From Anaerovibrio lipolyticus DSM 3074 (GTDB lineage: Bacteria > Bacillota > Negativicutes > Selenomonadales > Selenomonadaceae), in assembly GCF_900141865.1 (NCBI RefSeq), contig NZ_FQYW01000003.1:62001-126000 (forward strand): a DNA stretch of 64,000 bases, written 5' to 3'. Within the stretch, counting starts at the first letter, position 1. Each line of letters begins with the position of its first letter. This document shows positions 32,921-42,400 of this stretch, one piece after another. The position numbers and the translations under genes were made by a program. Below the pieces are notes generated by a model. That model was not told the DNA's origin. It made no database searches and saw nothing but the letters and a program-made list of their open reading frames with translations.

Positions 32921-34627
32921 TTAGATTTTGCTATGGAGATACTCACGAATTTCTGCACCTGTTTCCATGGTCATAACCCTTTCAAGATGGGCCTTGGCCT
33001 CATCCATGGATACAGAGCGAATCTGTTCCTTTACCTTTGGAATGGAAGGAGCACTCATGCTAAGCTCCGTAATGCCCATAGCCATAAGAATAACAGCTGC
33101 ATAAGGGTCACTGGCCATTTCACCGCACATGCCTACCCATTTTCCATTATCCACACCAGATTTTATGGTGCGGTAAATCAGCTGCAGCACAGCAGGATTA
33201 AAGTGATCATAAAGCTTGCTGATCTGTGGATTTACACGGTCCACTGCCAAAGTATACTGTACCAGATCGTTGGTACCAATGCTGAAGAAATCCACATATT
33301 TTGCCAGTACCGGAGTCATTACTGCTGCCGCCGGTGTTTCCACCATAATACCAAGCTCAACGTCCTTGGAGTATTCTTTACCCTCTGCCTCCAGCTCCGC
33401 CATAGCCTTGTTTACAGCCTCACGGACAGCCTTTATCTCATCCACATTGATAACCATCGGACACATAATTGCAGCCTTGCCATATACACCGGCTCGTAAA
33501 ATGCCCTTCAGCTGTGGCATGAATAGAGCAGGGCGCTCCAGACTTATGCGGATAGCCCGATAACCCAGGAATGGATTATCCTCGTGAGGAATATTTAAAT
33601 ATGCCAGAGGCTTGTCACCGCCAATATCCATGGTACGAATGACACAGGTCTCCCCCTTGCAGGCCACAATGGCCCGTTTATAAGCCTCAAATTGTAAATC
33701 CTCATCTGGGATATTCTCACGGCCCATGAAAAGGAACTCACTTCTGAACAGGCCAACACCTTGATTGCCAAACTTGGCTGCAGCCTCTGCATCCTCTGGA
33801 AGTCCAATGTTGGCAGCCAGCTGCACCTTCACCCCATCAGTGGTTTCAGCTGGCAGATCCTTCAGAGCATCCAGACGCTTCTGCTCCTCCTGCTGGGCCT
33901 TAATTTTTGCCTCGTAGGCTACCAGCTCATCCGCAGACGGATTTACCAGCACAAGACCTTCGTTGCCGTCCAGGAGTACCTTGACTCCCTCCGGAATATC
34001 CTCCACCCGATTTTCCAGGCCCACCACTGTGGTAATGGCACGGGATTTGGCAATAATAACTGCATGACAGGTGGTACTGCCCTGGCCCATAATAACGCCG
34101 GCAATTTTATCGTCGGGGATATTGGCAATGGCAGATGGCTCCACCTCAAAGCCGCAGAGCACCACCGGTTCCTCACCGATTTCCGGTTCCTTAACACCCA
34201 ACAAATGGCGGGCAATACGACGGCCAATGTCTTTTACGTCAGCAGAACGCTCCCGCATATATTCGTCATCCATACCCGCCAGCATTTCAGCGCACTCCTG
34301 GGCAGCCTCCAAAACAGCCTTTGGAGCATGGCCCATTTCACGGGTCTTATCATTCATACCATCAGTAAGCATTGGATCCATCAGCAAAAAGGAATGGGCC
34401 TCCATAATTTCAGCCTGCTCATCCTGTCCTGCTGCCCTCATGGCCTCAACACTTTCATCAATGGCTGCAGATATTGTATCAATAGCCTCCTCCAGCTTGG
34501 AGAGTTCCTCCTCTGCACTGCCTGGCGTATAGGCTGCCATATATCCATCAAGGGACTGGCCCACCTTCATGATTTTTCCGATTGCTATTCCCGGGATGGC
34601 AATATTACCCTGGATTTTCTCTGACAT
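32921..34627 (-). CDS. ptsI: PTS enzyme I
   Basis: A 568-residue protein from ATG 34627, seven bases after GAGGA. Phosphohistidine site in 'GQGSTTCHAVIIAKSRAI' (~residue 190), PEP-binding 'GIGLFRSEFLFMG'-type motif and 'RTMDIGGDKPLAYL', and C-terminal 'WVGMCGEMASDPYAAV'. It transfers phosphate from PEP to HPr in the cytoplasm. It follows ptsH by 36 bases, in one operon. Confidence 0.96.
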   Translation of the reverse strand: MSEKIQGNIAIPGIAIGKIMKVGQSLDGYMAAYTPGSAEEELSKLEEAIDTISAAIDESVEAMRAAGQDEQAEIMEAHSFLLMDPMLTDGMNDKTREMGHAPKAVLEAAQECAEMLAGMDDEYMRERSADVKDIGRRIARHLLGVKEPEIGEEPVVLCGFEVEPSAIANIPDDKIAGVIMGQGSTTCHAVIIAKSRAITTVVGLENRVEDIPEGVKVLLDGNEGLVLVNPSADELVAYEAKIKAQQEEQKRLDALKDLPAETTDGVKVQLAANIGLPEDAEAAAKFGNQGVGLFRSEFLFMGRENIPDEDLQFEAYKRAIVACKGETCVIRTMDIGGDKPLAYLNIPHEDNPFLGYRAIRISLERPALFMPQLKGILRAGVYGKAAIMCPMVINVDEIKAVREAVNKAMAELEAEGKEYSKDVELGIMVETPAAAVMTPVLAKYVDFFSIGTNDLVQYTLAVDRVNPQISKLYDHFNPAVLQLIYRTIKSGVDNGKWVGMCGEMASDPYAAVILMAMGITELSMSAPSIPKVKEQIRSVSMDEAKAHLERVMTMETGAEIREYLHSKI

Positions 34628-34663
34628 AAACAAATCCTCCCCCCTCCACGGATTGGTATTTAA

Positions 34664-34939
34664 TTACAGTTCATCAGGGAAGCCAAAACCGTTGGCGAAC
34701 ATTTCAGTTACAGCCTTTGCCACATCAGCCTCATCAGGACCCTCAATGGTAACGGTAACCTCAGCATCCTGCTTGGCACCCAAAGCCATAACAGCCATCA
34801 TGCTCTTAATATTGGCACTTTTTCCATTGAACTTAATTACCACATCAGACTCAATTCCCTTGTTGAATTTTACCAGCTCCTTGGCTGGACGCGCATGTAA
34901 TCCTGGCTTGTTTAATACCTTCAAATTTAATTCCTGCAT
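34664..34939 (-). CDS. ptsH: PTS phosphocarrier protein HPr
   Basis: A 91-residue protein with His15 in 'NKPGLHARPAKELVK' and the Ser46 site in 'KSANIKSMMAVMALG'. The serine implies HPr kinase control and CcpA-type catabolite regulation, a Firmicute trait. First gene of ptsHI; ATG follows an AAAGAGG site. Confidence 0.97.
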   Translation of the reverse strand: MQELNLKVLNKPGLHARPAKELVKFNKGIESDVVIKFNGKSANIKSMMAVMALGAKQDAEVTVTIEGPDEADVAKAVTEMFANGFGFPDEL

Positions 34940-35183
34940 AAAAATACCTCTTTCCTACTATGCTTATTTAAATTGTTATGATAAAATTAAACTTGTAATG
35001 CAAAGCTGTATATTCGACACAATGGGAAAATCCCCTGCAAGGAAATGCAGTTTTTTATTGTTCCTATGCTTATTTTAAAGGATTCCCCTGTGGTTTGTCG
35101 AATATATTTTTATTGTGGGGAATAATATCTACAAGTTATAACCACAAACTATACTTACAATTCTATAGTGGTGATTTTATTTG

Positions 35184-36470
35184 ATGTTCTTTATTATGAC
35201 GGCTATCATTATGACAGTGGCCATTTTGGTCGTATATAAGGTAGCCCGTGCCCTGGACTGGGCCTTGAGCCTTCCGGCCCTGGTGGGTTGTGGTGTTTGC
35301 GCACTGCTTATAAATTTCCTGTCAATTCCAGTGGCACCATTTCTTACGGAATACCGTTTCACCGTTTTGGGCGCCATGGTTCTCGTTGCGGCTATAGTTA
35401 TAACCAGTATTAATCATTTCTTTATCCGCAAACGACGAAAGCAGCTGGAAGCTGCTGATGGCGAAAACAGCCAGCTGAAGCAGGAAGCTGTTCCAGCTAA
35501 GGATGAACTGGTTCCAGTGGTCAATTCAGCCATCCTTTCCGATGAAGAGGTCGAGGCTTTAATTGCCAAGGACAAGGAGCCGGAACCAGAGCCTATTGTT
35601 CAAGCTGAGCCAAAGATGGAGGAAGTAATTCCAGAGCCAGAGCCTGTAATTGAGACTAGGCAAGAGGCGGAGGAAGATATTTCAGAGCCAGAGCCTATGA
35701 TTGAGGCTGTTGTCGAGGAAGTTGCTCCTGAGGAAACAGAAGCTGAGGCTGTAATTGAGGAGAAAGCTCCTGAAGAAACAGAAACCGAGGCTGTAGCTGA
35801 GGATGAAGCTGAAATAGAGCTTGAAGAAGCTTCTGAACCAGAGCCAGAAGAAGAAATTTCGGAGCCAGAGCCTATAATGGAGGCTGTAGCCGAAGAAATT
35901 GCTCCTGAGGAAGCAGAAGACGAAGCTGTAATCGAGGAGGAAGCTCCTGAGGCTGAGGCTGAAGCTGAAATGGAACCTGAAGAAGCTTCCGAACCAGAGC
36001 CAGAAGAAGAAATTTCTGAGCCAGAGCCTGTGATTGAGGCTGAGCCAGAACCTTCCGTGGAGGAAAAGCTGGCCGGCACTGCTACATTGGACGATGTTCT
36101 GGATTATGCCTTTGAATTAAAGGGCTCTTCTGATTGGAGCAGTGCTCTGAAGGCTTACAATTATGCCCTGGAGCAGTATCGTGACGATGCCTACGCCCCA
36201 TTCCTTGTACTGGAAATTGTCAATATCCACAAGGATCACGGACGTTATGACGAAGCAATTCAGTGCTTCTATGATGCACTTGAAATACCAGCAGTTGCGG
36301 ACAGTCCTGACATGCTGGCGGAGTTTGAGGACAGTATGATTTATCTTGAGGCCACCAAAGAGGTGCTGATAGCAGAAAATCAGCCTGATACCCCATTCTT
36401 CGATATTCCAAAGGACTATATGTCAAAAATCGAGTCTATCTACAATGAGAGAAAGGCTCGCTCTATTTGA
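35184..36470 (+). CDS. membrane protein with acidic Glu/Pro repeats and TPR-like end
   Basis: A 428-residue protein from ATG 35184 (GGTGAT upstream). Residues ~1-85 have two or three hydrophobic helices. Residues ~110-295 are a tandem array of Glu/Pro/Ala-rich units ('EASEPEPEEEISEPEP' twice, 'EEVAPEETEAEAVIEE' variants) repeating at about 60 residues. The last ~130 residues are helical with TPR-like pairs ('WSSALKAYNYALEQYRDDAY', 'DEAIQCFYDALEIP'). It may present a long acidic spacer in the cytoplasm. Followed after 24 bases by the PRC-barrel gene. Function unknown. Confidence 0.7.
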   Translation: MFFIMTAIIMTVAILVVYKVARALDWALSLPALVGCGVCALLINFLSIPVAPFLTEYRFTVLGAMVLVAAIVITSINHFFIRKRRKQLEAADGENSQLKQEAVPAKDELVPVVNSAILSDEEVEALIAKDKEPEPEPIVQAEPKMEEVIPEPEPVIETRQEAEEDISEPEPMIEAVVEEVAPEETEAEAVIEEKAPEETETEAVAEDEAEIELEEASEPEPEEEISEPEPIMEAVAEEIAPEEAEDEAVIEEEAPEAEAEAEMEPEEASEPEPEEEISEPEPVIEAEPEPSVEEKLAGTATLDDVLDYAFELKGSSDWSSALKAYNYALEQYRDDAYAPFLVLEIVNIHKDHGRYDEAIQCFYDALEIPAVADSPDMLAEFEDSMIYLEATKEVLIAENQPDTPFFDIPKDYMSKIESIYNERKARSI

Positions 36471-36494
36471 TAAATCATTAGGGAGGATTTTTCC

Positions 36495-37445
36495 ATGAAA
36501 AAGAGTGTAGAAATTATCGGTTTGCCAGTCATCAGTATCACTGAGGGCCGTGAACTGGGCATGAGCAAGGGCCTGCTGGTTGATGCCAAGAATGGTGCCA
36601 TTGCTGCCATTATTATTGAGGACGAGGATTGGTACAGAGGCGTAAAGCTTCTCCCATATTCTTCTGTAGTAGCTATCGGTGAAGACGCTGTAACCGTTGT
36701 TAACAGCGAAACCATTCTCACCCTTGAGAATGCCGGTGACTATGAGACCATGATGGACGAAAACGTAAAGGTTATCGGCACCAAGGCCATCACCAAGTCC
36801 GGTACTATCCAGGGTAATGTAGTTGAGATTTATGTCGGCGAAGGCGGCAAAATCGAAAAGTGCGAAATCGAAGCATCAGATGGCAGCCTGTCTGAAATCA
36901 CCTCTGACCAGATTTCCATTTTTGGTAAGCAGGTAACCATCATCGACTCGGAAAAAAAAACTGATGAATTAAGTGCAGCTCCTGCTGAATCCACTGAAGT
37001 TGCTGTGGAAGCTCCTGTAGTTGAAGAACCAGCAGCAGAGGCACCAGTAATTGAGGAACCAGCTGAAGAGGCTCCTGCGGAAGCTCCTGCAGAAGAGACT
37101 CAGTCAGAGGAAGAGCCAGCAGCTGAGGAACCAGCTGAAGAGGCTCCCGTGGAAGAAGCTCCTGCAGAGGAGGCTCAGCCAGAGGAAGAGCCAGCAGCTG
37201 AAGAGGTTAAGGAAGAAGAACCTGCACCTGAACCAGTTGCAGCCCATGATTCCATGCATCAGGCGGCAAACAACACTACCATTGACAGACAGCGCAAGTT
37301 TATCCTTGGTAAAACTGCCCGCCGTACCCTTACTTCCCCAACTGGTGTCGTTATCGTAAATGAGGGCGACCCTATCACCGAGGAAGTTATCCAGAGAGCA
37401 CAGCTCTCCAACATGTTCGTTCCTCTTACACTGAACGTGCAGTAA
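36495..37445 (+). CDS. PRC-barrel protein with Glu/Pro/Ala-rich linker
   Basis: A 316-residue protein. Residues ~3-75 and ~80-155 are two PRC-barrel domains ('KSVEIIGLPVISITEGRELG', 'GTIQGNVVEIYVGEGGKIEK'). Residues ~165-250 are an acidic Ala/Pro/Glu repeat tract ('EEPAEEAPAEAPAEE' variants). The last ~60 are folded ('FILGKTARRTLTSPTGVVIV'). PRC barrels take part in RNA processing or photosynthetic-apparatus assembly, but here the role is not known. ATG follows GGGAGGA. It shares a transcript and the acidic-linker style with the upstream gene. Confidence 0.82.
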   Translation: MKKSVEIIGLPVISITEGRELGMSKGLLVDAKNGAIAAIIIEDEDWYRGVKLLPYSSVVAIGEDAVTVVNSETILTLENAGDYETMMDENVKVIGTKAITKSGTIQGNVVEIYVGEGGKIEKCEIEASDGSLSEITSDQISIFGKQVTIIDSEKKTDELSAAPAESTEVAVEAPVVEEPAAEAPVIEEPAEEAPAEAPAEETQSEEEPAAEEPAEEAPVEEAPAEEAQPEEEPAAEEVKEEEPAPEPVAAHDSMHQAANNTTIDRQRKFILGKTARRTLTSPTGVVIVNEGDPITEEVIQRAQLSNMFVPLTLNVQ

Positions 37446-37465
37446 AATTTAAACTAAAATTTTAA

Positions 37466-37493
37466 AGGGCATTGGCTTCGGCCAGTGCCTTTT
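37466..37493 (+). terminator. terminator after the PRC-barrel gene
   Basis: Stem GGGCATTGG/CCAGTGCC around a CTTCGG-type loop with T7 tail. Confidence 0.88.
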
Positions 37494-37520
37494 TTTATAC
37501 ATTTTCTCCATTATTAGAAT

Positions 37521-37545
37521 TTTTTTCTTCTTTTAGAAGAAAAAA
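37521..37545. promoter_or_regulatory. operator-like palindrome upstream of metY
   Basis: TTTTTTCTTCT-TTT-AGAAGAAAAAA is a perfect 11-bp inverted repeat, 52 bases before the metY start and just ahead of a TATAAT (about 37560). Its place near the promoter suits a sulfur-metabolism repressor, but no known consensus is matched. Confidence 0.5.
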
Positions 37546-37596
37546 TTGAGCAATGGCGTTATAATTATTTCATATTGATAAAAAGGGGTTTTGTAT

Positions 37597-38883
37597 ATGA
37601 ACAATGCTTATTCCATTAACACCAGATGTGTTCAGGCCGGCTACACTCCCGGCAACGGAGAACCACGTCAGATACCAATAATCCAGTCCACAACCTTTAA
37701 ATACGATACCAGCGAGGATATGGGAAAGCTCTTTGACCTGGAGGCCACTGGCTATTTCTATTCCCGCCTGCAGAATCCAACATGCGATACTGTAGCAGCC
37801 AAGATTTGCAATTTAGAGGGAGGCAGTGCAGCCATGCTCACCTCCTCCGGTCAGGCAGCCAACTTCTTCGCCCTATTCAATATATGTGAGGCAGGAGACC
37901 ATATTGTGGCATCATCCTCCATTTACGGCGGAACCTTTAACCTTATTGCAGTAACCATGGCAAAAATGGGCATTGAAGCCACCTTCGTTTCCCCTGATGC
38001 CTCCGAGGAGGAGCTGTCCGCTGCCTTTAAAGAAAATACCAGAGCCATGTTTGGCGAAACCATTGCCAACCCTGCTCTTACTGTTCTTGATATTGAAAAA
38101 TTTGCCAAGGTGGCCCATGCCCACGGAGTACCGCTTATCGTGGACAACACCTTCCCTACCCCTGTAAACTGCCGACCAATAGAGTGGGGTGCAGATATTG
38201 TTACCCACTCCACCACTAAATATATGGATGGCCACGGCGCAGCTGTAGGCGGTGCCATTATCGATTCCGGAAAATTCGACTGGATAGCCCACAAGGACAA
38301 GTTCCCAGGGCTTACTGCCCCTGATGAGTCCTATCACGGCCTTATTTATGCAGAAAAATTCGGCAAGGAGGGAGCCTTTATTACCAAGGCCGTTGTTCAG
38401 CTTATGCGTGATCTGGGCTGCGTTCAGTCCCCTCAGAGTGCCTTTATGCTGAATCTCGGTCTGGAATCCCTCCATGTGCGTATGGCCCGCCATGTGGAAA
38501 ATGGCCAGGCTGTAGCTGAATTCCTTGAGAGCCAGCCACAGGTTGTTTCCGTAAATTATCCTGGACTTAAGAGCAACAAGTATAACAGCCTCGCCCAGAA
38601 GTATCTGCCAAAGGGTGGCTGTGGCGTGGTTTCCTTTGAATTAAAGGGTGGCCGTAAGGCAGCAGAAACCTTTATGAAGAATTTGAAGCTGGCAGCTATT
38701 GAAACCCATGTGGCAGATGCCAGAACCTGTTGTCTGAATCCTGCCACCTCCACCCATCGTCAGCTTACAGAGGAACAGCTTACGGAGGCTGGAATTCCAG
38801 CAGGACTGGTGCGCATGTCCTGCGGTCTTGAGGACAAAAAGGACCTTATCAATGACCTGAAGCAGGCTTTAGAGGCTATTTAA
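37597..38883 (+). CDS. metY: O-acetylhomoserine sulfhydrylase (Cys/Met metabolism PLP enzyme)
   Basis: A 428-residue protein from ATG 37597 (AAAAGGGG upstream). It belongs to the Cys/Met PLP family: 'SGQAANFFALFNICEAGDHI', 'LIVDNTFPTPVNCRP', PLP-lysine motif 'THSTTKYMDGHGAAVGGAII'. Length and the insertion after the lysine fit O-acetylhomoserine aminocarboxypropyltransferase rather than cystathionine lyase/synthase. It makes homocysteine from O-acetylhomoserine and sulfide. Single gene with a terminator. Confidence 0.9.
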   Translation: MNNAYSINTRCVQAGYTPGNGEPRQIPIIQSTTFKYDTSEDMGKLFDLEATGYFYSRLQNPTCDTVAAKICNLEGGSAAMLTSSGQAANFFALFNICEAGDHIVASSSIYGGTFNLIAVTMAKMGIEATFVSPDASEEELSAAFKENTRAMFGETIANPALTVLDIEKFAKVAHAHGVPLIVDNTFPTPVNCRPIEWGADIVTHSTTKYMDGHGAAVGGAIIDSGKFDWIAHKDKFPGLTAPDESYHGLIYAEKFGKEGAFITKAVVQLMRDLGCVQSPQSAFMLNLGLESLHVRMARHVENGQAVAEFLESQPQVVSVNYPGLKSNKYNSLAQKYLPKGGCGVVSFELKGGRKAAETFMKNLKLAAIETHVADARTCCLNPATSTHRQLTEEQLTEAGIPAGLVRMSCGLEDKKDLINDLKQALEAI

Positions 38884-38902
38884 ACTACATATTCCACGAT
38901 AA

Positions 38903-38935
38903 AAGGCTGCCCACTGAATTCAGTGGCGCAGCCTT
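38903..38935. terminator. terminator after metY
   Basis: AAGGCTGC-CACTG/CAGTG-GCAGCCTT stem with CTTTG-ATTTTG tail. It also faces the convergent YbjN-like gene. Confidence 0.85.
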
Positions 38936-38973
38936 CTTTGATTTTGTTTTAAAAGGAATACCTAAAGGATCAT

Positions 38974-39423
38974 CTACTGCATCTGCATTTCTTTCATCCA
39001 GTTTTTATAATGCTGGTTCAGGAACATTATAACCATATCAAGGCCTCTGTAGATTTCATTGCCCAGGGTGGAAAAATCCTCCTGTGGCTGGCCATTGACC
39101 GCCCAGCAAAGTTCCATAATCAAGGCACCATCACCGTCAAAATACATCTTGAAGGGCCTAAAATCACGGTTCTGCCCATTAACAAAATACATAGACTTCA
39201 GTTCATTATCCATAGTAAGAGCATTTTGTAAAATCATGACCCTTATTGTGATAAAGGGCGACTCGTTCAACAGCACCCATGAGGGAAGCCGCTGATTTTC
39301 AACCACTATATTGGTACAAAAAACTGCTGTATTCTGCTCATCATCAGACAGTTCCTTCACCTGAAAATCTTTAATATCATTTTTATTTAAAAAACTGCCA
39401 AAAGCATCGGCCTTGAGATTCAT
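38974..39423 (-). CDS. YbjN-like / secretion-chaperone-like protein
   Basis: A 149-residue protein from ATG 39423 (TGGAG seven bases upstream; TTG 39429 possible). The pattern of long strands then a C-terminal helix ('FSTLGNEIYRGLDMVIMFLN') resembles YbjN/type III chaperone-like folds. It starts 17 bases after the autotransporter stop and probably lies in the same operon, which hints at a chaperone or assembly role. Family call is tentative. Confidence 0.55.
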   Translation of the reverse strand: MNLKADAFGSFLNKNDIKDFQVKELSDDEQNTAVFCTNIVVENQRLPSWVLLNESPFITIRVMILQNALTMDNELKSMYFVNGQNRDFRPFKMYFDGDGALIMELCWAVNGQPQEDFSTLGNEIYRGLDMVIMFLNQHYKNWMKEMQMQ

Positions 39424-39440
39424 AATCAAACTCCATTTAT

Positions 39441-42400
39441 TTAGAAATTAAACTTTAATCCCATACCGCCAAAGATCCCCTGCTTCTTACCAGCAAAACC
39501 AACGAGATTAAAGTCCAAAGTAAGTGGTATATCCTCATTTGGTATTACGGTAGCACCCAGTTCTGCCCGGAAGCTGCCACCACTGGTATCTACACCACGG
39601 ATAGCCATGCCGTCAGCCCAGCCGCCTCCTTTTCCGTCCAGCTCATGCTCATAGGCCAGTCCGCCGTAGTAATTCCATTTATCCCGCTTAACAGTATATC
39701 GGGCTCCTACGCGGATAATCTGGCTGGTAATAGCATCCAGCTCATAATGTCCACCAGCATCAAAGGATGTACTGTTACGGTGGTTATAGAAGTATTTGGC
39801 AAATAGATCAAGTGTATTGCCGCCTTTCATAGGAATCTTCTTACCCACCCCAAGATGAAAACCATAGTAAGGTGTATCTACATTGTAGCTGTATGGAACA
39901 CCGTTTACATCCCGCAGCAGATTATGACCGTCATCATTGATAGAACCGCCCCTCAGGCTTCCTTCCACATAGAGGCCACTTGGAGCTGTCCATTTTGCCA
40001 TCAAGCCACCGCCTACATAACGGCTGGAGCCGTCGCCCCGCTCATCTCCGTTATAGGTGGTGTAATTACCAGTACCATACTCCACAAATGCTCCATATTC
40101 AAAGGTATTCCGAGGCTTTTTGTTCTGATGACCTAAAGCCACAATAGCGTTCCATGTACGGGTATTAACATGGCTGCCCGTTTCCTGCCGCAGAGAACCG
40201 CCACCGATATGGGCAAAGGAAGCAATGCCGTCCCTACCTACATTGGCACTGAGGAACATATCATCCATGGTTCTGTTAATAAATTCATTACCCTGGGCCA
40301 GAGAAGTCATGCTGGCCGAAGCCCCCATAAGTGTGTTATGGGTCTGCTCCTGCACCTGCATCTTTTCCGCCGTAGTATCTGCGGTGAAAATCAAATTATC
40401 TCCATCCATGGAAGCCTTGCCCTCACCCTGAAGGGTGGAGCCTACCTTGTATTTTGAACCGGTTATAGTACCAGGAGTACCACCAAAATTGGACACAAGG
40501 GTCATCTGTTTGTTGGCTTCCAGCTCCTGGATATTGGTAAAGTTAATGTTGGAAGTATCCACACTGGCCCCATCAAAGTTAACCTTGGTCAGAGTTGTGC
40601 TGTGATCAATAAGGGCACCTGTATCCTTCCACTCCACATTGCCAAAGGTCAGCTTTTGAGCGTTGTTGGCCGTAGCACTGTAGGTCATGGCGCTGTTAGT
40701 GTTGGAATAGCTGCCCGTTATTTGGCCATTAAGAGTGACACCTGTTACTGGAGTTGTAGAATAAGAAACAGTCTTATCGGTTGGAGAACCAGAAGGTGTC
40801 AGGCTGCTGTTTGCCGAGGTAAACAGGGTGACATTATCACCATTGCCAATATTTTCAGGATTCTCAAAGGAAAGTCCGCTGTCATCTACGGTTGTTACCC
40901 CAGCAAAGTTGTACTCATTGCCAAATTCCGCTGCCGGATTGGTAATCTTGCCCAAAGTTATTTTGTTTACGCTGTTTTGTATTCCCGTATAGGTCAGCTT
41001 AGTAGCACCTTCTTCTGTTTTTACACCGCCGCTGGTGCTGCCCTCCAGTGTCACACCTCCTTTGGATGGACCCTTAAATGGTTCATTTTCCTTATAGCTC
41101 CCCGTTCCCGCAACATTACCGAAAGTGGTGCCAGTAGGAGCGGTAAAAATATCTACGGTTGTCCCCGGATTCACCGTTGTTGGTGGTGTAAAAGTACCTG
41201 TATCTACAGCTATTACGCCGCCTTCAGGTGCTTCCCAGCTTGTATCTACAGATGTCGTTATTCCGTTCCAGCTTGACAGATCCACTTTGTTCAAGGTCTT
41301 TTCTGTTACAGTATAATCCACTTGCCCTGCAGATGTGGAAACAGCTCCTGTCAGAGTTCCGGACAGCTTAATACCCGTGGCATCCGTAGCGCTGATGTTC
41401 TGGCTTTTCGGTGTGCCTGTTACCGTTTTGTCTGCTTCAAGACCTGTGGCGCTCTTAAGAAGTGCCATGGTGTCGGTTTTCTTTATGGTGTTGGCATCCG
41501 TACCATTAAAGGTAAAATTCAGATTGGATACATTTATTTCCGATACATTGGAGAAGTTATTATTGGACTCTGCTGTGCGCCCGTCATTCCATGTCATATT
41601 GCCAAAGACAATTTTCTGGGTGTTTTTCGTCTCGGCAAAGTATGTCAACTTCTTGTTGTCATCAGATTTTTTGATACCGCCGGACTCGGTTCCAGAGAAG
41701 GTTACACCCTTTTTAGTATCTCCGCTGAAAGCCGTTCCTTCTTTGTATACTTTGTCGCCGGTTACATCGCCGAATACAAATCCCCCTAGTGTCGGCAGGG
41801 TAAAGATATCTACATTTCCCCCTGTGGTAGGTGTAGCGAATGTTCCTGTATCTACATCAATTCCGCCGCCTGTACCCGGTGTCCAGCTTGCATCTATAGC
41901 CAGCCCGCCTGTGCCGTTCCAGCCGTTGAGGCTGATATTCTCAAGAGTTTTACTTGTGACTGTATAGTCCACCTCATTTGCTACAGTTGACACATTGCCT
42001 GTCAAAGTACCAGAAAGAGTCACACTATTACTGTCTGTATAGCTGATACCCTGGCTGTGGGATGTGCCTGAAGCGTATGTCGCAGGAAGATCTGCTGCCA
42101 AGTTCGTCGCAGACTTAAGGATTTCCGTGGTATCAGTGGCCTTTATGGTGTTTGCTTTATCCCCCGTAAAGGAGAATTTCAGCTTCGAGGCGTCTATGCT
42201 CTCCACGCCGCTGAAGTCATAGTTGGTTGCTGCTGTACGCCCGTCGTCCCATGTCATATCCCCAAGGGAAATGGTTTTGGCTTGTCTCTGCTCAGCTTCA
42301 TAAATAAGAGCTGACTTTGCGTCATTCGTCTTGACGCCGCCTGACTTTGTACCCGAAAGAGTTACGCCTTTATCCGTATCTCCCGAGAAAGTACCACTGG

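Noticed and set aside
35600-36079. 159-codon minus-strand frame of almost pure Ser/Gly/Ala
   Set aside because: It is the complement of the Glu/Pro repeat tract at 35.6-36.1 kb; composition is an artefact.
40602-41967. Long plus-strand frames (up to 224 codons) inside the autotransporter gene
   Set aside because: They arise from the repeat structure of the minus-strand gene; products look like no protein family.
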